Of a stretch of 64,000 bases of DNA, positions 8,208 through 17,157 are shown in pieces; within the stretch, counting starts at the first letter, position 1, and each line of letters starts with the position of its first letter. Where the stretch lies: contig NVWA01000015.1 of the NCBI GenBank assembly GCA_002746535.1, forward strand, positions 1 to 64,000, written 5' to 3'. The notes beneath the pieces are model-generated. The model made no database searches. It was given only the letters and a program-made list of their open reading frames with translations, and was not told the DNA's origin. The DNA comes from Planctomycetota bacterium. Lineage in GTDB: Bacteria > Planctomycetota > GCA-2746535. A program made the position numbers and the translations under genes.

Positions 8208-10415
8208 TTGGCGTTATTTGCAAATATAATTATTGACTCTCCCCTAAAGACAAATTTCTTTTATTCAATCCCAAATGATTTAAAAGAAAATCTTCAATTA
8301 GGTCATTTTGTAAAAGTACCATTTCGTAATAAAAAGAAAATAGGATGTGTTGTAGGATTTAGCTCAAAAGTTGACTTTGATGAATCTAAAATCCGACAAA
8401 TAGAGGAAATTATAAATCTTGAGATAATTGTTCCAGAGGAATTATTACTCCTATCTAAATGGATATCAAATTATTACTTTTGTAGCTGGGGAGAAGCATT
8501 GTTTGCCTCGACACCTGCAGTATTGAGAAATAGGGTAATTAAACTTGTCAAATCAGTTTCAACAAACAATAATTGTACTGATTACAAAGTCACACTGAAG
8601 CAACAAGAAATTATATCTTTCTTAAAAGTTCAAAAAGAACCCATTCCAATCCATCAATTAATAGGAGAGAACACTTTTTCTTCATCAATAATCAACACTT
8701 TAATTAAAAAAAATATTCTAAATTTAGAGCATATCAAAGAAAATAATAATGAAATAGAACGTTCATCTCATAGTTACCTTTCACAAAACATTATTAAACC
8801 ACAATTAACAGATGAACAGTCGAATGCCGTTAACATTATCTCAAAAAGTTTAATAAAATTTCAATTTCATTCTTATCTGCTTTTAGGAATTACAGGAAGT
8901 GGCAAGACTGAAGTATATTTAGAAATAATTCAAAAAGCAATTGAACTTGGCAAACAGGCTATAATGCTTGTTCCTGAAATTGCATTAACGCCACAAACAG
9001 TTGCTACATTCAAAAATAGATTTAATAATGTAGCTATTATGCACAGCAACCTAACTGACAAGCAACGTTTTCTAGAATGGAGAAAAATTTGTGCTGGTAA
9101 CGTTGATGTAGTTATAGGAGCTCGGTCCGCTATTTTTGCTCCATTAAATAATATTGGAGTTATCATTGTAGATGAAGAACATGAAACAAGCTACAAACAA
9201 GATAGAGCACCAAGGTACAATGCAAGAGACATTTCGATATTGAGGGCAAAAAATAATGACGCCACCGTAATTCTAGGATCAGCAACGCCATCGCTAGAAA
9301 GTTACTTAAATTCATTGAATAAAAAGAATACCATTATCAACCTAAAAAAACGTGTTGGCATAAGCAGACTACCTACATTCCACATAATAAATTTAAAAGA
9401 TGAAGTCACATCAAATAAAAAATTTGAAATTTTCTCAGACTACTTATTACAAGAAATAAAAGCCAACATTAAGAGATTACAACAAAGCATTATTTTTCTG
9501 AACAGAAAAGGGTATTTTCCTCATTTAAGTTGTAAAAAATGCGGAGAAACTATTAAATGCAAATCATGCGATATTGGCCTTACAATATATAAATCACAAA
9601 ATAAGGCTTCATGTAATTATTGTGGTTATTCTATTTATATTCCAAAAAATTGTCCAACTTGCAAATCAGAAAATATTATTTTTAAAGGCTTTGGAACTGA
9701 AAGAGTAGAACAAGTATTAAGGCTACTCTTACCAAATGCTCGTATTTTGAGAATGGATGGCAAAACTATGACCACGAGCAAAAAACATGAAAAAGCTTAT
9801 AATGATTTTAAAAAACACAAATATGATATTTTAATTGGCACACAAATGATAGCAAAAGGCCTAGATTTTCCAAAAGTTACATTAGTTGGAATTCTACAGA
9901 TTGATTCATCCTTGGCATTTTTAGATTTTAGAATGGCTGAAAAAGCTTACCAACTTCTGTGCCAGGTAGCAGGGCGTGCTGGTAGATCTAAAGATTTAGG
10001 AAAGGTCGTCATTCAAACATATAATCCTGAGCACTATGTTATCGAACATGCAATCATGAATAATTACAAAACATTTGCCATTAAAGAACTTGAAAACAGG
10101 AAAAAGCTTAGCTACCCACCTTACTGTAAATTAGCAAAAATTTTATTTAGAAGTAGAAACGAAAGAATATTAATTTCCTACACAAATCACTTATCCTCAT
10201 CATTTAAAAAAGTTGCACTTGATATGAAACAAATTTGTTTAGGACCAGCTCCTGCTGGAATTGAAAAATTAGAAAATGATTATCGAATACAGTTTCTATT
10301 TAAATGTAATTCAAATGGACAAAGAAAGAAACTATTAGAATTAGTTGAAAAATCAATAAGTACAAGCAAACACATAAGATATTTTATAGATATCGATCCA
10401 CAATCAACCATTTAG
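8208..10415 (+). CDS. priA: Primosomal replication-restart helicase PriA
   Basis: 735 residues, TTG start. The N-terminal part (about 1-110) is the PriA DNA-binding region (FFYSIPNDLKENLQLGHFVKVPF). The helicase core has Walker A GITGSGKTE at about 226, DEEH at about 321, and GSATPS. Zinc-binding cysteines follow at about 441-485 (CKKCGETIKCKSCD, CNYCGY, CPTCKSE), and motifs V/VI include GTQMIAKGLDFP and QVAGRAGR. The length matches the family. PriA reloads the replisome at stalled forks through 3'-5' helicase action and assembles the primosome. It is monocistronic by spacing, divergent from the acidic-linker gene (139 bp) and convergent with the next gene. Confidence 0.97.
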   Translation: MALFANIIIDSPLKTNFFYSIPNDLKENLQLGHFVKVPFRNKKKIGCVVGFSSKVDFDESKIRQIEEIINLEIIVPEELLLLSKWISNYYFCSWGEALFASTPAVLRNRVIKLVKSVSTNNNCTDYKVTLKQQEIISFLKVQKEPIPIHQLIGENTFSSSIINTLIKKNILNLEHIKENNNEIERSSHSYLSQNIIKPQLTDEQSNAVNIISKSLIKFQFHSYLLLGITGSGKTEVYLEIIQKAIELGKQAIMLVPEIALTPQTVATFKNRFNNVAIMHSNLTDKQRFLEWRKICAGNVDVVIGARSAIFAPLNNIGVIIVDEEHETSYKQDRAPRYNARDISILRAKNNDATVILGSATPSLESYLNSLNKKNTIINLKKRVGISRLPTFHIINLKDEVTSNKKFEIFSDYLLQEIKANIKRLQQSIIFLNRKGYFPHLSCKKCGETIKCKSCDIGLTIYKSQNKASCNYCGYSIYIPKNCPTCKSENIIFKGFGTERVEQVLRLLLPNARILRMDGKTMTTSKKHEKAYNDFKKHKYDILIGTQMIAKGLDFPKVTLVGILQIDSSLAFLDFRMAEKAYQLLCQVAGRAGRSKDLGKVVIQTYNPEHYVIEHAIMNNYKTFAIKELENRKKLSYPPYCKLAKILFRSRNERILISYTNHLSSSFKKVALDMKQICLGPAPAGIEKLENDYRIQFLFKCNSNGQRKKLLELVEKSISTSKHIRYFIDIDPQSTI

Positions 10416-10422
10416 GTAATAA

Positions 10423-10440
10423 AGGACTTTTTCAAGCCCT
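10423..10440 (-). terminator. Candidate intrinsic terminator for the minus-strand gene
   Basis: Read on the minus strand: AGGGCTT, loop GAAA, AAGTCCT, then TTATTACC. The 7-bp stem has one G-T wobble, a GNRA-type loop and a short, weak T tract. It lies directly after the stop of the exported protein gene at 10448. On the plus strand it also follows priA, so it may act on both, although there the wobble becomes an A-C mismatch. Confidence 0.5.
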
Positions 10441-10447
10441 CTATATT

Positions 10448-11485
10448 CTATCTATCTTCTCTAGTTTGGCGTTTAGCAATAAAACAACCACCACCACCAC
10501 CATCACTTGTAACAGCATTGTTTCTTCTGTCTCTACCATCAAGACGATCTAAAAATTGATCAGAATTTGCACCAACAACCCAATCGGGTATTAGTTCATT
10601 ACCTAAACTCATTCCAGTTTGAACAGAAAAGGCCCATGCAGTACCTCTTCTCCCTCCAGCATCTTCATAACCAATTGTCACACCCCACCTTAATTTTATA
10701 AGTTCATATTCCGTTAATTCCGAAAGGACTATACCGTCTTCTGTTACAAAATCAGATTCTTGATAAAAAAGTAATTCAGCTTTAAAAAAATCATCCAAAG
10801 AAAACTCCTTATATTGAAACATAATTCCACCTTCAGGAAAAAGTACGAGCTGAAAAGTTATAAGAACTCCATTTGAAAGCCAAAAACCTGCTGAATCCCA
10901 CTCAACGATAAAATGATCAAATGACTTATCTTGTTTCTCAGGTTTAAACGTTCTATAATAAATATAACCACCACCGGACGCACTAAAATCTAAATCAGCC
11001 CAAAAAGGCGCTATCACATTATTAGGTGGTCTAGCTGATGGAATTTTGCCGGGACCATATGAATTTGGCCCTATCAAATCGCTAGGTGTGTTAACTACTG
11101 TACCGGCACTATTATTATTTCCAGGAATAAAACCTGCCCCTCCTCCCTGATTACCAAATGCAAGAAATCCGTTGATGGTGACGTAACCACTCCTATACGT
11201 TTCTCCAAAATACTTAAATTCAAAACCAAAATCTATCTTTTCTGCACCTTCGTCTAAAGAATTATATCCGTTAAATCTTAAGTCTGGGCTAAAAATTTTT
11301 GATTCTTTTGCTGGTTCGGTTAACTCAACCCATTGATATGGTACAATTTTAAGAATTGGAAATGATTCATTATTTAATTCCGCATCTTCTGCTGCAGCTG
11401 ATTGATCATCATTTCCCAAAGATTGTGCATTAACCACATTAAAACTTAATAGGCTCAATATCAATAAACCAATTAAATATTTCAT
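10448..11485 (-). CDS. Exported beta-rich protein with a Gly-run/CFI-like C-terminus
   Basis: 345 residues; AGGAG precedes the ATG at 11485. A signal peptide ends near NVVNAQS. The body has a nidogen-like pattern: FGFEFKYFGETYRSGYVTINGFLAFG, a PPNNVIAPFWADLDF segment and FIVEWDSAGF...ITFQLVLF. This is the arrangement seen in NIDO-type extracellular domains. The end reads GGGGGCFIAKRQ, resembling the start of the CFI-box C-terminal sorting motif, but the usual ATAAYG and TM segment are missing and the protein stops eight residues later. Surface location is likely. It is downstream of, but 213 bp from, the DUF362 gene, so it probably has its own promoter. Confidence 0.7.
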   Translation of the reverse strand: MKYLIGLLILSLLSFNVVNAQSLGNDDQSAAAEDAELNNESFPILKIVPYQWVELTEPAKESKIFSPDLRFNGYNSLDEGAEKIDFGFEFKYFGETYRSGYVTINGFLAFGNQGGGAGFIPGNNNSAGTVVNTPSDLIGPNSYGPGKIPSARPPNNVIAPFWADLDFSASGGGYIYYRTFKPEKQDKSFDHFIVEWDSAGFWLSNGVLITFQLVLFPEGGIMFQYKEFSLDDFFKAELLFYQESDFVTEDGIVLSELTEYELIKLRWGVTIGYEDAGGRRGTAWAFSVQTGMSLGNELIPDWVVGANSDQFLDRLDGRDRRNNAVTSDGGGGGCFIAKRQTREDR

Positions 11486-11698
11486 ATTATTACTCCTGAT
11501 TTGAAAGTTGCTTCATCCTATTGCTATTTAACCTAATGACGCTAAGCAATGACATATTTGAAAAAATATTTAAATTTTTAATATATTTTTCAATATTTCT
11601 TACCAAATGCGCAGTATACACTGTAACGGAAGCCTGTTAAATGAAATAAACCCAAAATACCACCTCTTTATTTGCAATATGAAACTACCCTGGCATGA

Positions 11699-12625
11699 TT
11701 ATTTATGTAGAGAATTGAAAGTACTTTTAAGAGCATGTTTAATTGAAAATCTGATCGGAATTTTCGATTCCGGAAAATAAAATTTCTCAAAATTGGCTCT
11801 TTCAGTTAACCATTGGATATTTGGCAATAAAAAATCTTTTTCTTTATAAATTCTTTTGGCTGCTTGATAAATGTCTAATTCATCAAAATCAGCGCTCAAT
11901 TCCTGACAAACAGCTAGATCTAATAGCAGAGGTGACGTCGATATTCCTAATAACCCAACATTTACTGGCTCTCCTTTCAATGGCCCATTACCTGCCATTG
12001 CCCAAATGCCATCCATAATATTTAAAACTGGGTTAACTAATGAAGCAATTTCAATTAACATTTTTCCAAAACGATAATCGGCATCTCCCTCAATCATATG
12101 GTGAAAGAACTTTTTCTTACCTGCAATACAACCAAATAAATTTTTAACCGCACCTGTGTAATATAATTGTTGGTGACCTTTTAATTTAGGTAAATTAATG
12201 ATTTTATCAAAATTACTCAATGTATCACTCACTGACCAATGAAAGGAATGTTCTTCACTAAAAACTTTTTTATTATTTTTGAATGAAATAATCTTCACGC
12301 CATATCGGTCACAAATCTGCTTTATTCCATTACATTTTGCAACTGACAAAGAAGATCCAAAAGCAGGTGAATCACCCAGAAATATTTCAACGGGAATTTT
12401 TTTCAATAATTTAATCACAGCTTCAATGATACAAGGATCGGTTAAAGCACATTTTTCTCTGGTAGATTTTAAAACCAAATTTGGTTTTAATAAAACTTTA
12501 TCACCAGAAGAAACAAATTTATCTAGTCCTCCAAGAGCATCAAACATCTTTTCTAAATGAGCTAAGACTAGGTCTAAGTCATATGACTCTAGTTTAGAAA
12601 ATATTACTTTCGGATTACTCTTCAT
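11699..12625 (-). CDS. DUF362-domain protein
   Basis: 308 residues. The DUF362 signature runs through most of the protein: DKVLLKPNLV, LTDPCIIEAVIKLLKK, IFLGDSPAFGS, KIINLPKLKGHQQLYYTGA, KNLFGCIAGKKK, VNPVLNIMDGIWAM and GNGPLKGEPVN. No ferredoxin-type four-Cys cluster domain is present, so this is the stand-alone version. The family is often linked to iron-sulfur or metal-related chemistry, but the reaction is unknown; I assign only the family. No signal peptide, so cytoplasmic. Divergent from the HtrA-like pair, with 165 bp between. Confidence 0.85.
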   Translation of the reverse strand: MKSNPKVIFSKLESYDLDLVLAHLEKMFDALGGLDKFVSSGDKVLLKPNLVLKSTREKCALTDPCIIEAVIKLLKKIPVEIFLGDSPAFGSSLSVAKCNGIKQICDRYGVKIISFKNNKKVFSEEHSFHWSVSDTLSNFDKIINLPKLKGHQQLYYTGAVKNLFGCIAGKKKFFHHMIEGDADYRFGKMLIEIASLVNPVLNIMDGIWAMAGNGPLKGEPVNVGLLGISTSPLLLDLAVCQELSADFDELDIYQAAKRIYKEKDFLLPNIQWLTERANFEKFYFPESKIPIRFSIKHALKSTFNSLHK

Positions 12626-12790
12626 TAATTATCTCTAGAGATTTTGAAATATATTTCCAATTAACTACATATTAATTTATGTATTATAAACATAATTTCT
12701 CAGGATAGTATTCAATTGCTTTAAAAAATGAATTTGTTAATTTTGTCATTCTTAAATATGCCTATACTATTGCAAGCGAATGGAGTAAAA

Positions 12791-14134
12791 ATGAAATATA
12801 TTAAACTAGTTGGCTTACTTTTATTATTGATCCTTTCAAATAATTTTATCTATTCTAAAAGTAAAAAAATCAAGGATTCTGTTTCTGCAATCAAAAATAT
12901 CACAAAAAAATTGAAACACAAAACAGTGTTCGTAAATTTAAAATTAGATTTTCGAAAGAAAACATATCAACTTAAATATAATGGCATCATTGTTGATAAA
13001 AGCGGATTAATTCTAATTCCTTTTTCTTATAAAAAAGATGACATAAGAAATATCCAAATCTGGATTAATGAAATAGAACACACGGGTAAGATGGTTCAAA
13101 TTAATAAACAAATAAAAATGGCACTAATTAAAGTTAAATCAAATGAAATAATAAAACAAATCGAATTTTCAAAAACCCCAATTAAAAATGCTGGCGAACC
13201 AATTTTTATTCAATCGAATTCTGGCGATGAAAACCTTTTCAGACCACTCATAGATATTGGGATGTTCATGGGATATAAATTTTTGAAAATTGATGAAATG
13301 CTTACAAGTGATATAAATATATTTAACGGATTTCTACCCGGCTCGACCATTTTAAATTTAAATGGTAAATTAGTAGGTATTACAAACGATAGTAGAAAAA
13401 GAGGAATTTTGGCAATATACGACTTAAGAAAAAAAATTTCGAAAATGATTTCAAAACAAATGAACAAAGAGAAAACCAAATTAAAAAAAGATGGTAAACC
13501 ATATCTTGGGTTTATGAGAAAAACGATCAATAAAAATTATGCAGATTACATGGATCTACCAAAAAGTAGTATTTTGGTAACAAAAGTATTTCAAAATTCA
13601 CCGGCTCAAAAAGGTGGTTTAAAAGACAATGACCTAATTATAGCTGTCGATGAAATTCCATTACAAGGGTATAATTATAATGTTGAAAAACACTTTATGA
13701 AATTATTTGATCCAGAAATAGGAAACATGATTTCTTTCACTGTTTTACGAAACGGGAAAAATAAAAAATTAATTTTAAAATTTATTAAAAAGCCAGAACC
13801 AGTCGAATTAAAAACAGATTCTTTAGGTTTAACCATTGCCGAGATTCGCCCTGTTGATTATTACTCGTATGAATTATTTAATAAAACAGGACTCTATATT
13901 AAAAAAATAGAGCCAGGTAGTCCAGCTGCTACAAGTTCCGATTTTGGCTCGACCCTTTTAAATAGAATGGATATTATTTTAAATATTGATAATCAAAAAA
14001 TAGAAACCATGAAGGATTTCAAAGTAGCTTTAAAAGCCATTAAAAAAAAGAATAAAAAGGTAATTTTAATTAAAATATTAAGAGGTATTTCTACAAATTT
14101 TGTTGCCTTAAATTTAAATCTAGCAAAGGAATAA
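12791..14134 (+). CDS. HtrA-like protein with degenerate catalytic triad (pseudoprotease) and two PDZ domains
   Basis: 447 residues. An upstream ATG at 12728 is in frame, but the ATG at 12791 has GGAG five bases before it and begins a good signal peptide (MKYIKLVGLLLLLILSNNF). Residues about 45-210 keep the trypsin-fold outline of HtrA, yet the His position reads GLILIPFSY (no His), the Asp position reads KMALIKV (Met for Asp), and the Ser loop reads PGSTIL instead of GNSGGP. Two PDZ-like regions follow (about 235-340 with NSPAQKGGLKDNDLI and 345-447 with EPGSPAATSS). It probably binds, not cleaves, unfolded periplasmic proteins. Nine bases separate it from the intact HtrA, so they are likely co-expressed. 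Confidence 0.75.
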   Translation: MKYIKLVGLLLLLILSNNFIYSKSKKIKDSVSAIKNITKKLKHKTVFVNLKLDFRKKTYQLKYNGIIVDKSGLILIPFSYKKDDIRNIQIWINEIEHTGKMVQINKQIKMALIKVKSNEIIKQIEFSKTPIKNAGEPIFIQSNSGDENLFRPLIDIGMFMGYKFLKIDEMLTSDINIFNGFLPGSTILNLNGKLVGITNDSRKRGILAIYDLRKKISKMISKQMNKEKTKLKKDGKPYLGFMRKTINKNYADYMDLPKSSILVTKVFQNSPAQKGGLKDNDLIIAVDEIPLQGYNYNVEKHFMKLFDPEIGNMISFTVLRNGKNKKLILKFIKKPEPVELKTDSLGLTIAEIRPVDYYSYELFNKTGLYIKKIEPGSPAATSSDFGSTLLNRMDIILNIDNQKIETMKDFKVALKAIKKKNKKVILIKILRGISTNFVALNLNLAKE

Positions 14135-14143
14135 ATAATTCTC

Positions 14144-16000
14144 ATGAGAAATTTTTTAATTATATTGATATTTTGTAGTTTACAAAATTTATGGGCAGAT
14201 GAATCCACAAAAGGAACAGCCTTATTCAAAAAAGTTGACCCATCAGTTGTTGCCATTCAAATTGAAAGATCAGGTGGAAGCGGGTTTATTATCACAGAAG
14301 ATGGTTACATTTTAACCAATGGACATGTTATCTCTGATGGCACCAAAGAAAGTCCTCTTCGGTATTCTAAAAAAATTACAGTTATATTAAATGATGAGAC
14401 AAAATACCAAGCAAAAGTAATAGGACATTGTATGGATCCAGATATTGCCTTATTAAAAATAATACCAAATAAAAAGTTGATACCTGTTACATTAGCAAAT
14501 TCTTCAAAAGTCCAAACCGGTCAAAAATGCTATGCACTTGGAATGCCTGTAGGTCACAAAAGAACACTAACATCTGGAATTATTTCCAATAAAGAAAGGG
14601 TCATTAATACTTTCACAACTGTATTGCAAACTGATGCAGCAATTAACCCAGGCAATAGCGGTGGACCTTTATTTAATGATGCTGGAGAAGTAATTGGCAT
14701 AAATACTTATAAAGGTGGTGGACAATTATTAGGATTTACGATACCAATAAATGTGGCGATTACACTAAAAGAACATTTTTTGAAATTCGGTTATTTCAAA
14801 AGAGCAATAATCCCTTTTTTCTTTACTCAAAATATTTATGAAGAATTGAGTAAAACGTTAGGTGTACCACATGGCGTTTTAGTTGTTCATGTCGAAAGTA
14901 ATTCCAAAGCTTTTAAAGCAGGTCTAAGAACAGCCGATATTATTATGAAAAAAAATGGTGATGATGTAAAAGTAAAAACCATAGCAGATTTATTAAAATT
15001 TGAATGGGAAATGACAACCCAAGAGATTGGATCTGAACTAAATTTATTGATTAAAAGAAATAAAAATAATAAATTAATTGAAATTAATATCAAGGCAATA
15101 ATGGAAGAGGATCAACCAGCCATATCCTCAGGGAAACAATTAGGTGAAATAAATGAAATGACATACAATGAATTGGGGATAGGCGTATTGCCAGTTGTTA
15201 CATTATCTAAATATATGTATTACATTAAAAATTCAGGTGTCATTGTTTCAAAATCTCAAACAAATACTCCTGCGAGTTATGCTGGTATATTCCAATCTTA
15301 TTTACCAGATTTAATTTCAAAAATAAATGATATTCCAATAAATAGTGTAAATGAATTTGAAGTAGAAATGAATAAAGGATTAATTAAAAAAAGTAAATTT
15401 ATTAAGTTGGAAATTATCAGAGGTAAAATAAAGTTCAACACTGTTATAAAACCAAATTATAAATTAATAAATAAAAAGATTGGATTAATCATATTAAACC
15501 AAAGTCCAAAGTTTTATAAAATTATTCACAGAACATTAATCAGTTTAGGTGCCGACATATTTGTCTACAGTAAAGATGGGTCTCAAATTGAAATAAAATC
15601 AAAAAAACGAGGAGATTTTGATTATATAATTGATGCACATAAAAAAATATCTGAATTAGAAAAAAACTCTCTAGACGCAATGATAATTTTAGATGATGAT
15701 AAATTAATTAATATGAACACACCTATTATTTTGAAAGATAAGATAAATAAAATGGGAGAAAACAGCAAAACTATTTGCGCAATAGGCAATGCCACCATTT
15801 TCATAATAAATGCGGGTGACTCATTTCTAAAAATTAAAGTCACTTCATCTGAGGTAATTTCAAATCAATTAATAAAATTAAAGTCAAACTTTACCGGGAA
15901 AAATGTTGAGTCAGACGAAAATATTATTACATGTACTGGAATTGATGAATCTAATATATTAAGTTTTCTAGCTAAAATAAAATTAAATCTAGATAATTGA
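14144..16000 (+). CDS. HtrA/DegP-type serine protease with a DJ-1/PfpI-like C-terminal domain
   Basis: 618 residues. Signal peptide MRNFLIILIFCSLQNLWA; the trypsin-like domain has an intact triad: His61 (LTNGHV), Asp100 (MDPDIALLKI) and Ser172 (INPGNSGGPL). Two PDZ regions follow (about 225-325 and 335-440). From about 443 a new domain begins KKIGLIILN, with SLGADIFVYSKDGS, DAMIILDDD, a nucleophile-elbow-like TICAIGNA (Cys545), INAGDSFLKIKVTSSE and ENIITCTGIDESNILSFL, which is the order of blocks in DJ-1/PfpI proteins. HtrA members usually end after PDZ2 at 450-480 residues, so the extension is extra. Periplasmic protein quality control is the expected role; the added domain's job is unknown. 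Confidence 0.85.
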   Translation: MRNFLIILIFCSLQNLWADESTKGTALFKKVDPSVVAIQIERSGGSGFIITEDGYILTNGHVISDGTKESPLRYSKKITVILNDETKYQAKVIGHCMDPDIALLKIIPNKKLIPVTLANSSKVQTGQKCYALGMPVGHKRTLTSGIISNKERVINTFTTVLQTDAAINPGNSGGPLFNDAGEVIGINTYKGGGQLLGFTIPINVAITLKEHFLKFGYFKRAIIPFFFTQNIYEELSKTLGVPHGVLVVHVESNSKAFKAGLRTADIIMKKNGDDVKVKTIADLLKFEWEMTTQEIGSELNLLIKRNKNNKLIEINIKAIMEEDQPAISSGKQLGEINEMTYNELGIGVLPVVTLSKYMYYIKNSGVIVSKSQTNTPASYAGIFQSYLPDLISKINDIPINSVNEFEVEMNKGLIKKSKFIKLEIIRGKIKFNTVIKPNYKLINKKIGLIILNQSPKFYKIIHRTLISLGADIFVYSKDGSQIEIKSKKRGDFDYIIDAHKKISELEKNSLDAMIILDDDKLINMNTPIILKDKINKMGENSKTICAIGNATIFIINAGDSFLKIKVTSSEVISNQLIKLKSNFTGKNVESDENIITCTGIDESNILSFLAKIKLNLDN

Positions 16001-16020
16001 AAGCTATATTTCTTTAAGCA

Positions 16021-17157
16021 TTAAGACTCGATCAAACGACCTTTAGAAACCTGCACAATCGCTTTTTGTAATATGGAACCATCTTCCTGTGCAAATCCTG
16101 GGGAAACTAACTTTATAACCATCCCCTTTCTTTCATTTGATTCGACTTCTTTAATTTCGACACTATCTTCGTCTAAATTTAAACTTTTTAAAATTATATT
16201 AATTTCTATATTTATTATTTTAATTCCAATTTTATCAAGAAGGAGTTCCGCTTTTTCTAAATACTTTTTTACCTCAGAAAGATCTATGTTGTAAAATACT
16301 TGTATTGCATATCTTAAATATTTATAGTTCTCTTCTTTTTCAAACTTCTTGTCATCGGCAATAAGATCACACCATGTTTTAAATTTCTTTAAATTATTAT
16401 TCCAATATTCTGAATAAAATTTATCTCTATTTTTTAATAACACATATTCTAAATTTTTAAGAAAATCATAAATTTGACTTTTATAACCACATGAAATAAC
16501 GACCTCGCCTGGACAAAGAAGTTTTTCGCCAATTTTTAATGTATAAGCTTTAATACTAATTAAATAACCTTTTGGCTTTAAACTACAGCAATAGCTGAAA
16601 TTTTTTGATTCCCATTCAATTTCTTCTGTATTCATATTTTCTGGCAGAACTACGACATTTCTTTTTAGTAATAAATCTACAACATAATTTATATTCTCAG
16701 TTAAGTCAGCTCTTAAATCTTTAAAAATAACATGATCATATAAATGCCTTATTCTAGTGAGCAATGATAATAAATCTGATAAAAACCTTGTACCTGAGTC
16801 TTTATCCCATTCCCCATCAGGCACCTGCAACAAGAAATCTTCTACTTTACTATAGTAAACTGAAAGCTTTAAATCTTCGGTATAAATATTCTGTTCAATT
16901 AATCCTTCAAAAAGAGGTTCAATCTTTTTAAAAATTTTTATCGCTTTAGTATTAGCCTTTACAATTCTATTAATATGTAGTAATTTATTTTCTAAATTGA
17001 CATCACCGCTATCATGATTTTTATTAGTATCATTGAGAACATTTTCAGAAATAAATTTCAACGATTTTTGGCCAACTTTACTATCAGCGGCCGTTAGATC
17101 AGCTTTGACTAAAAGATTCTCAAGAATTTTTATGTGTTTTTGAAAATCATTCGCCAC
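16021..17157 (-). CDS. GrpE-like protein with two beta-wing-like segments
   Basis: 378 residues from a GTG at 17157 that overlaps the preceding gene's TAG by one base (translational coupling). The N-terminal 300 residues are mostly helical. Two stretches resemble the C-terminal beta domain of the nucleotide exchange factor GrpE (order GY...L..A.V.VS.G): LKPKGYLISIKAYTLKIGEK followed by EVVISCG near 195-225, and MVIKLVSPGFAQEDGSILQK followed by IVQVSKG at the end. GrpE-like proteins are known to sit beside Hsp70-like and dynamin-like genes in several bacteria; here the dynamin-like gene is adjacent, but no Hsp70 is in the window. No signal peptide. Family assignment is moderate. Confidence 0.55.
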   Translation of the reverse strand: MANDFQKHIKILENLLVKADLTAADSKVGQKSLKFISENVLNDTNKNHDSGDVNLENKLLHINRIVKANTKAIKIFKKIEPLFEGLIEQNIYTEDLKLSVYYSKVEDFLLQVPDGEWDKDSGTRFLSDLLSLLTRIRHLYDHVIFKDLRADLTENINYVVDLLLKRNVVVLPENMNTEEIEWESKNFSYCCSLKPKGYLISIKAYTLKIGEKLLCPGEVVISCGYKSQIYDFLKNLEYVLLKNRDKFYSEYWNNNLKKFKTWCDLIADDKKFEKEENYKYLRYAIQVFYNIDLSEVKKYLEKAELLLDKIGIKIINIEINIILKSLNLDEDSVEIKEVESNERKGMVIKLVSPGFAQEDGSILQKAIVQVSKGRLIES

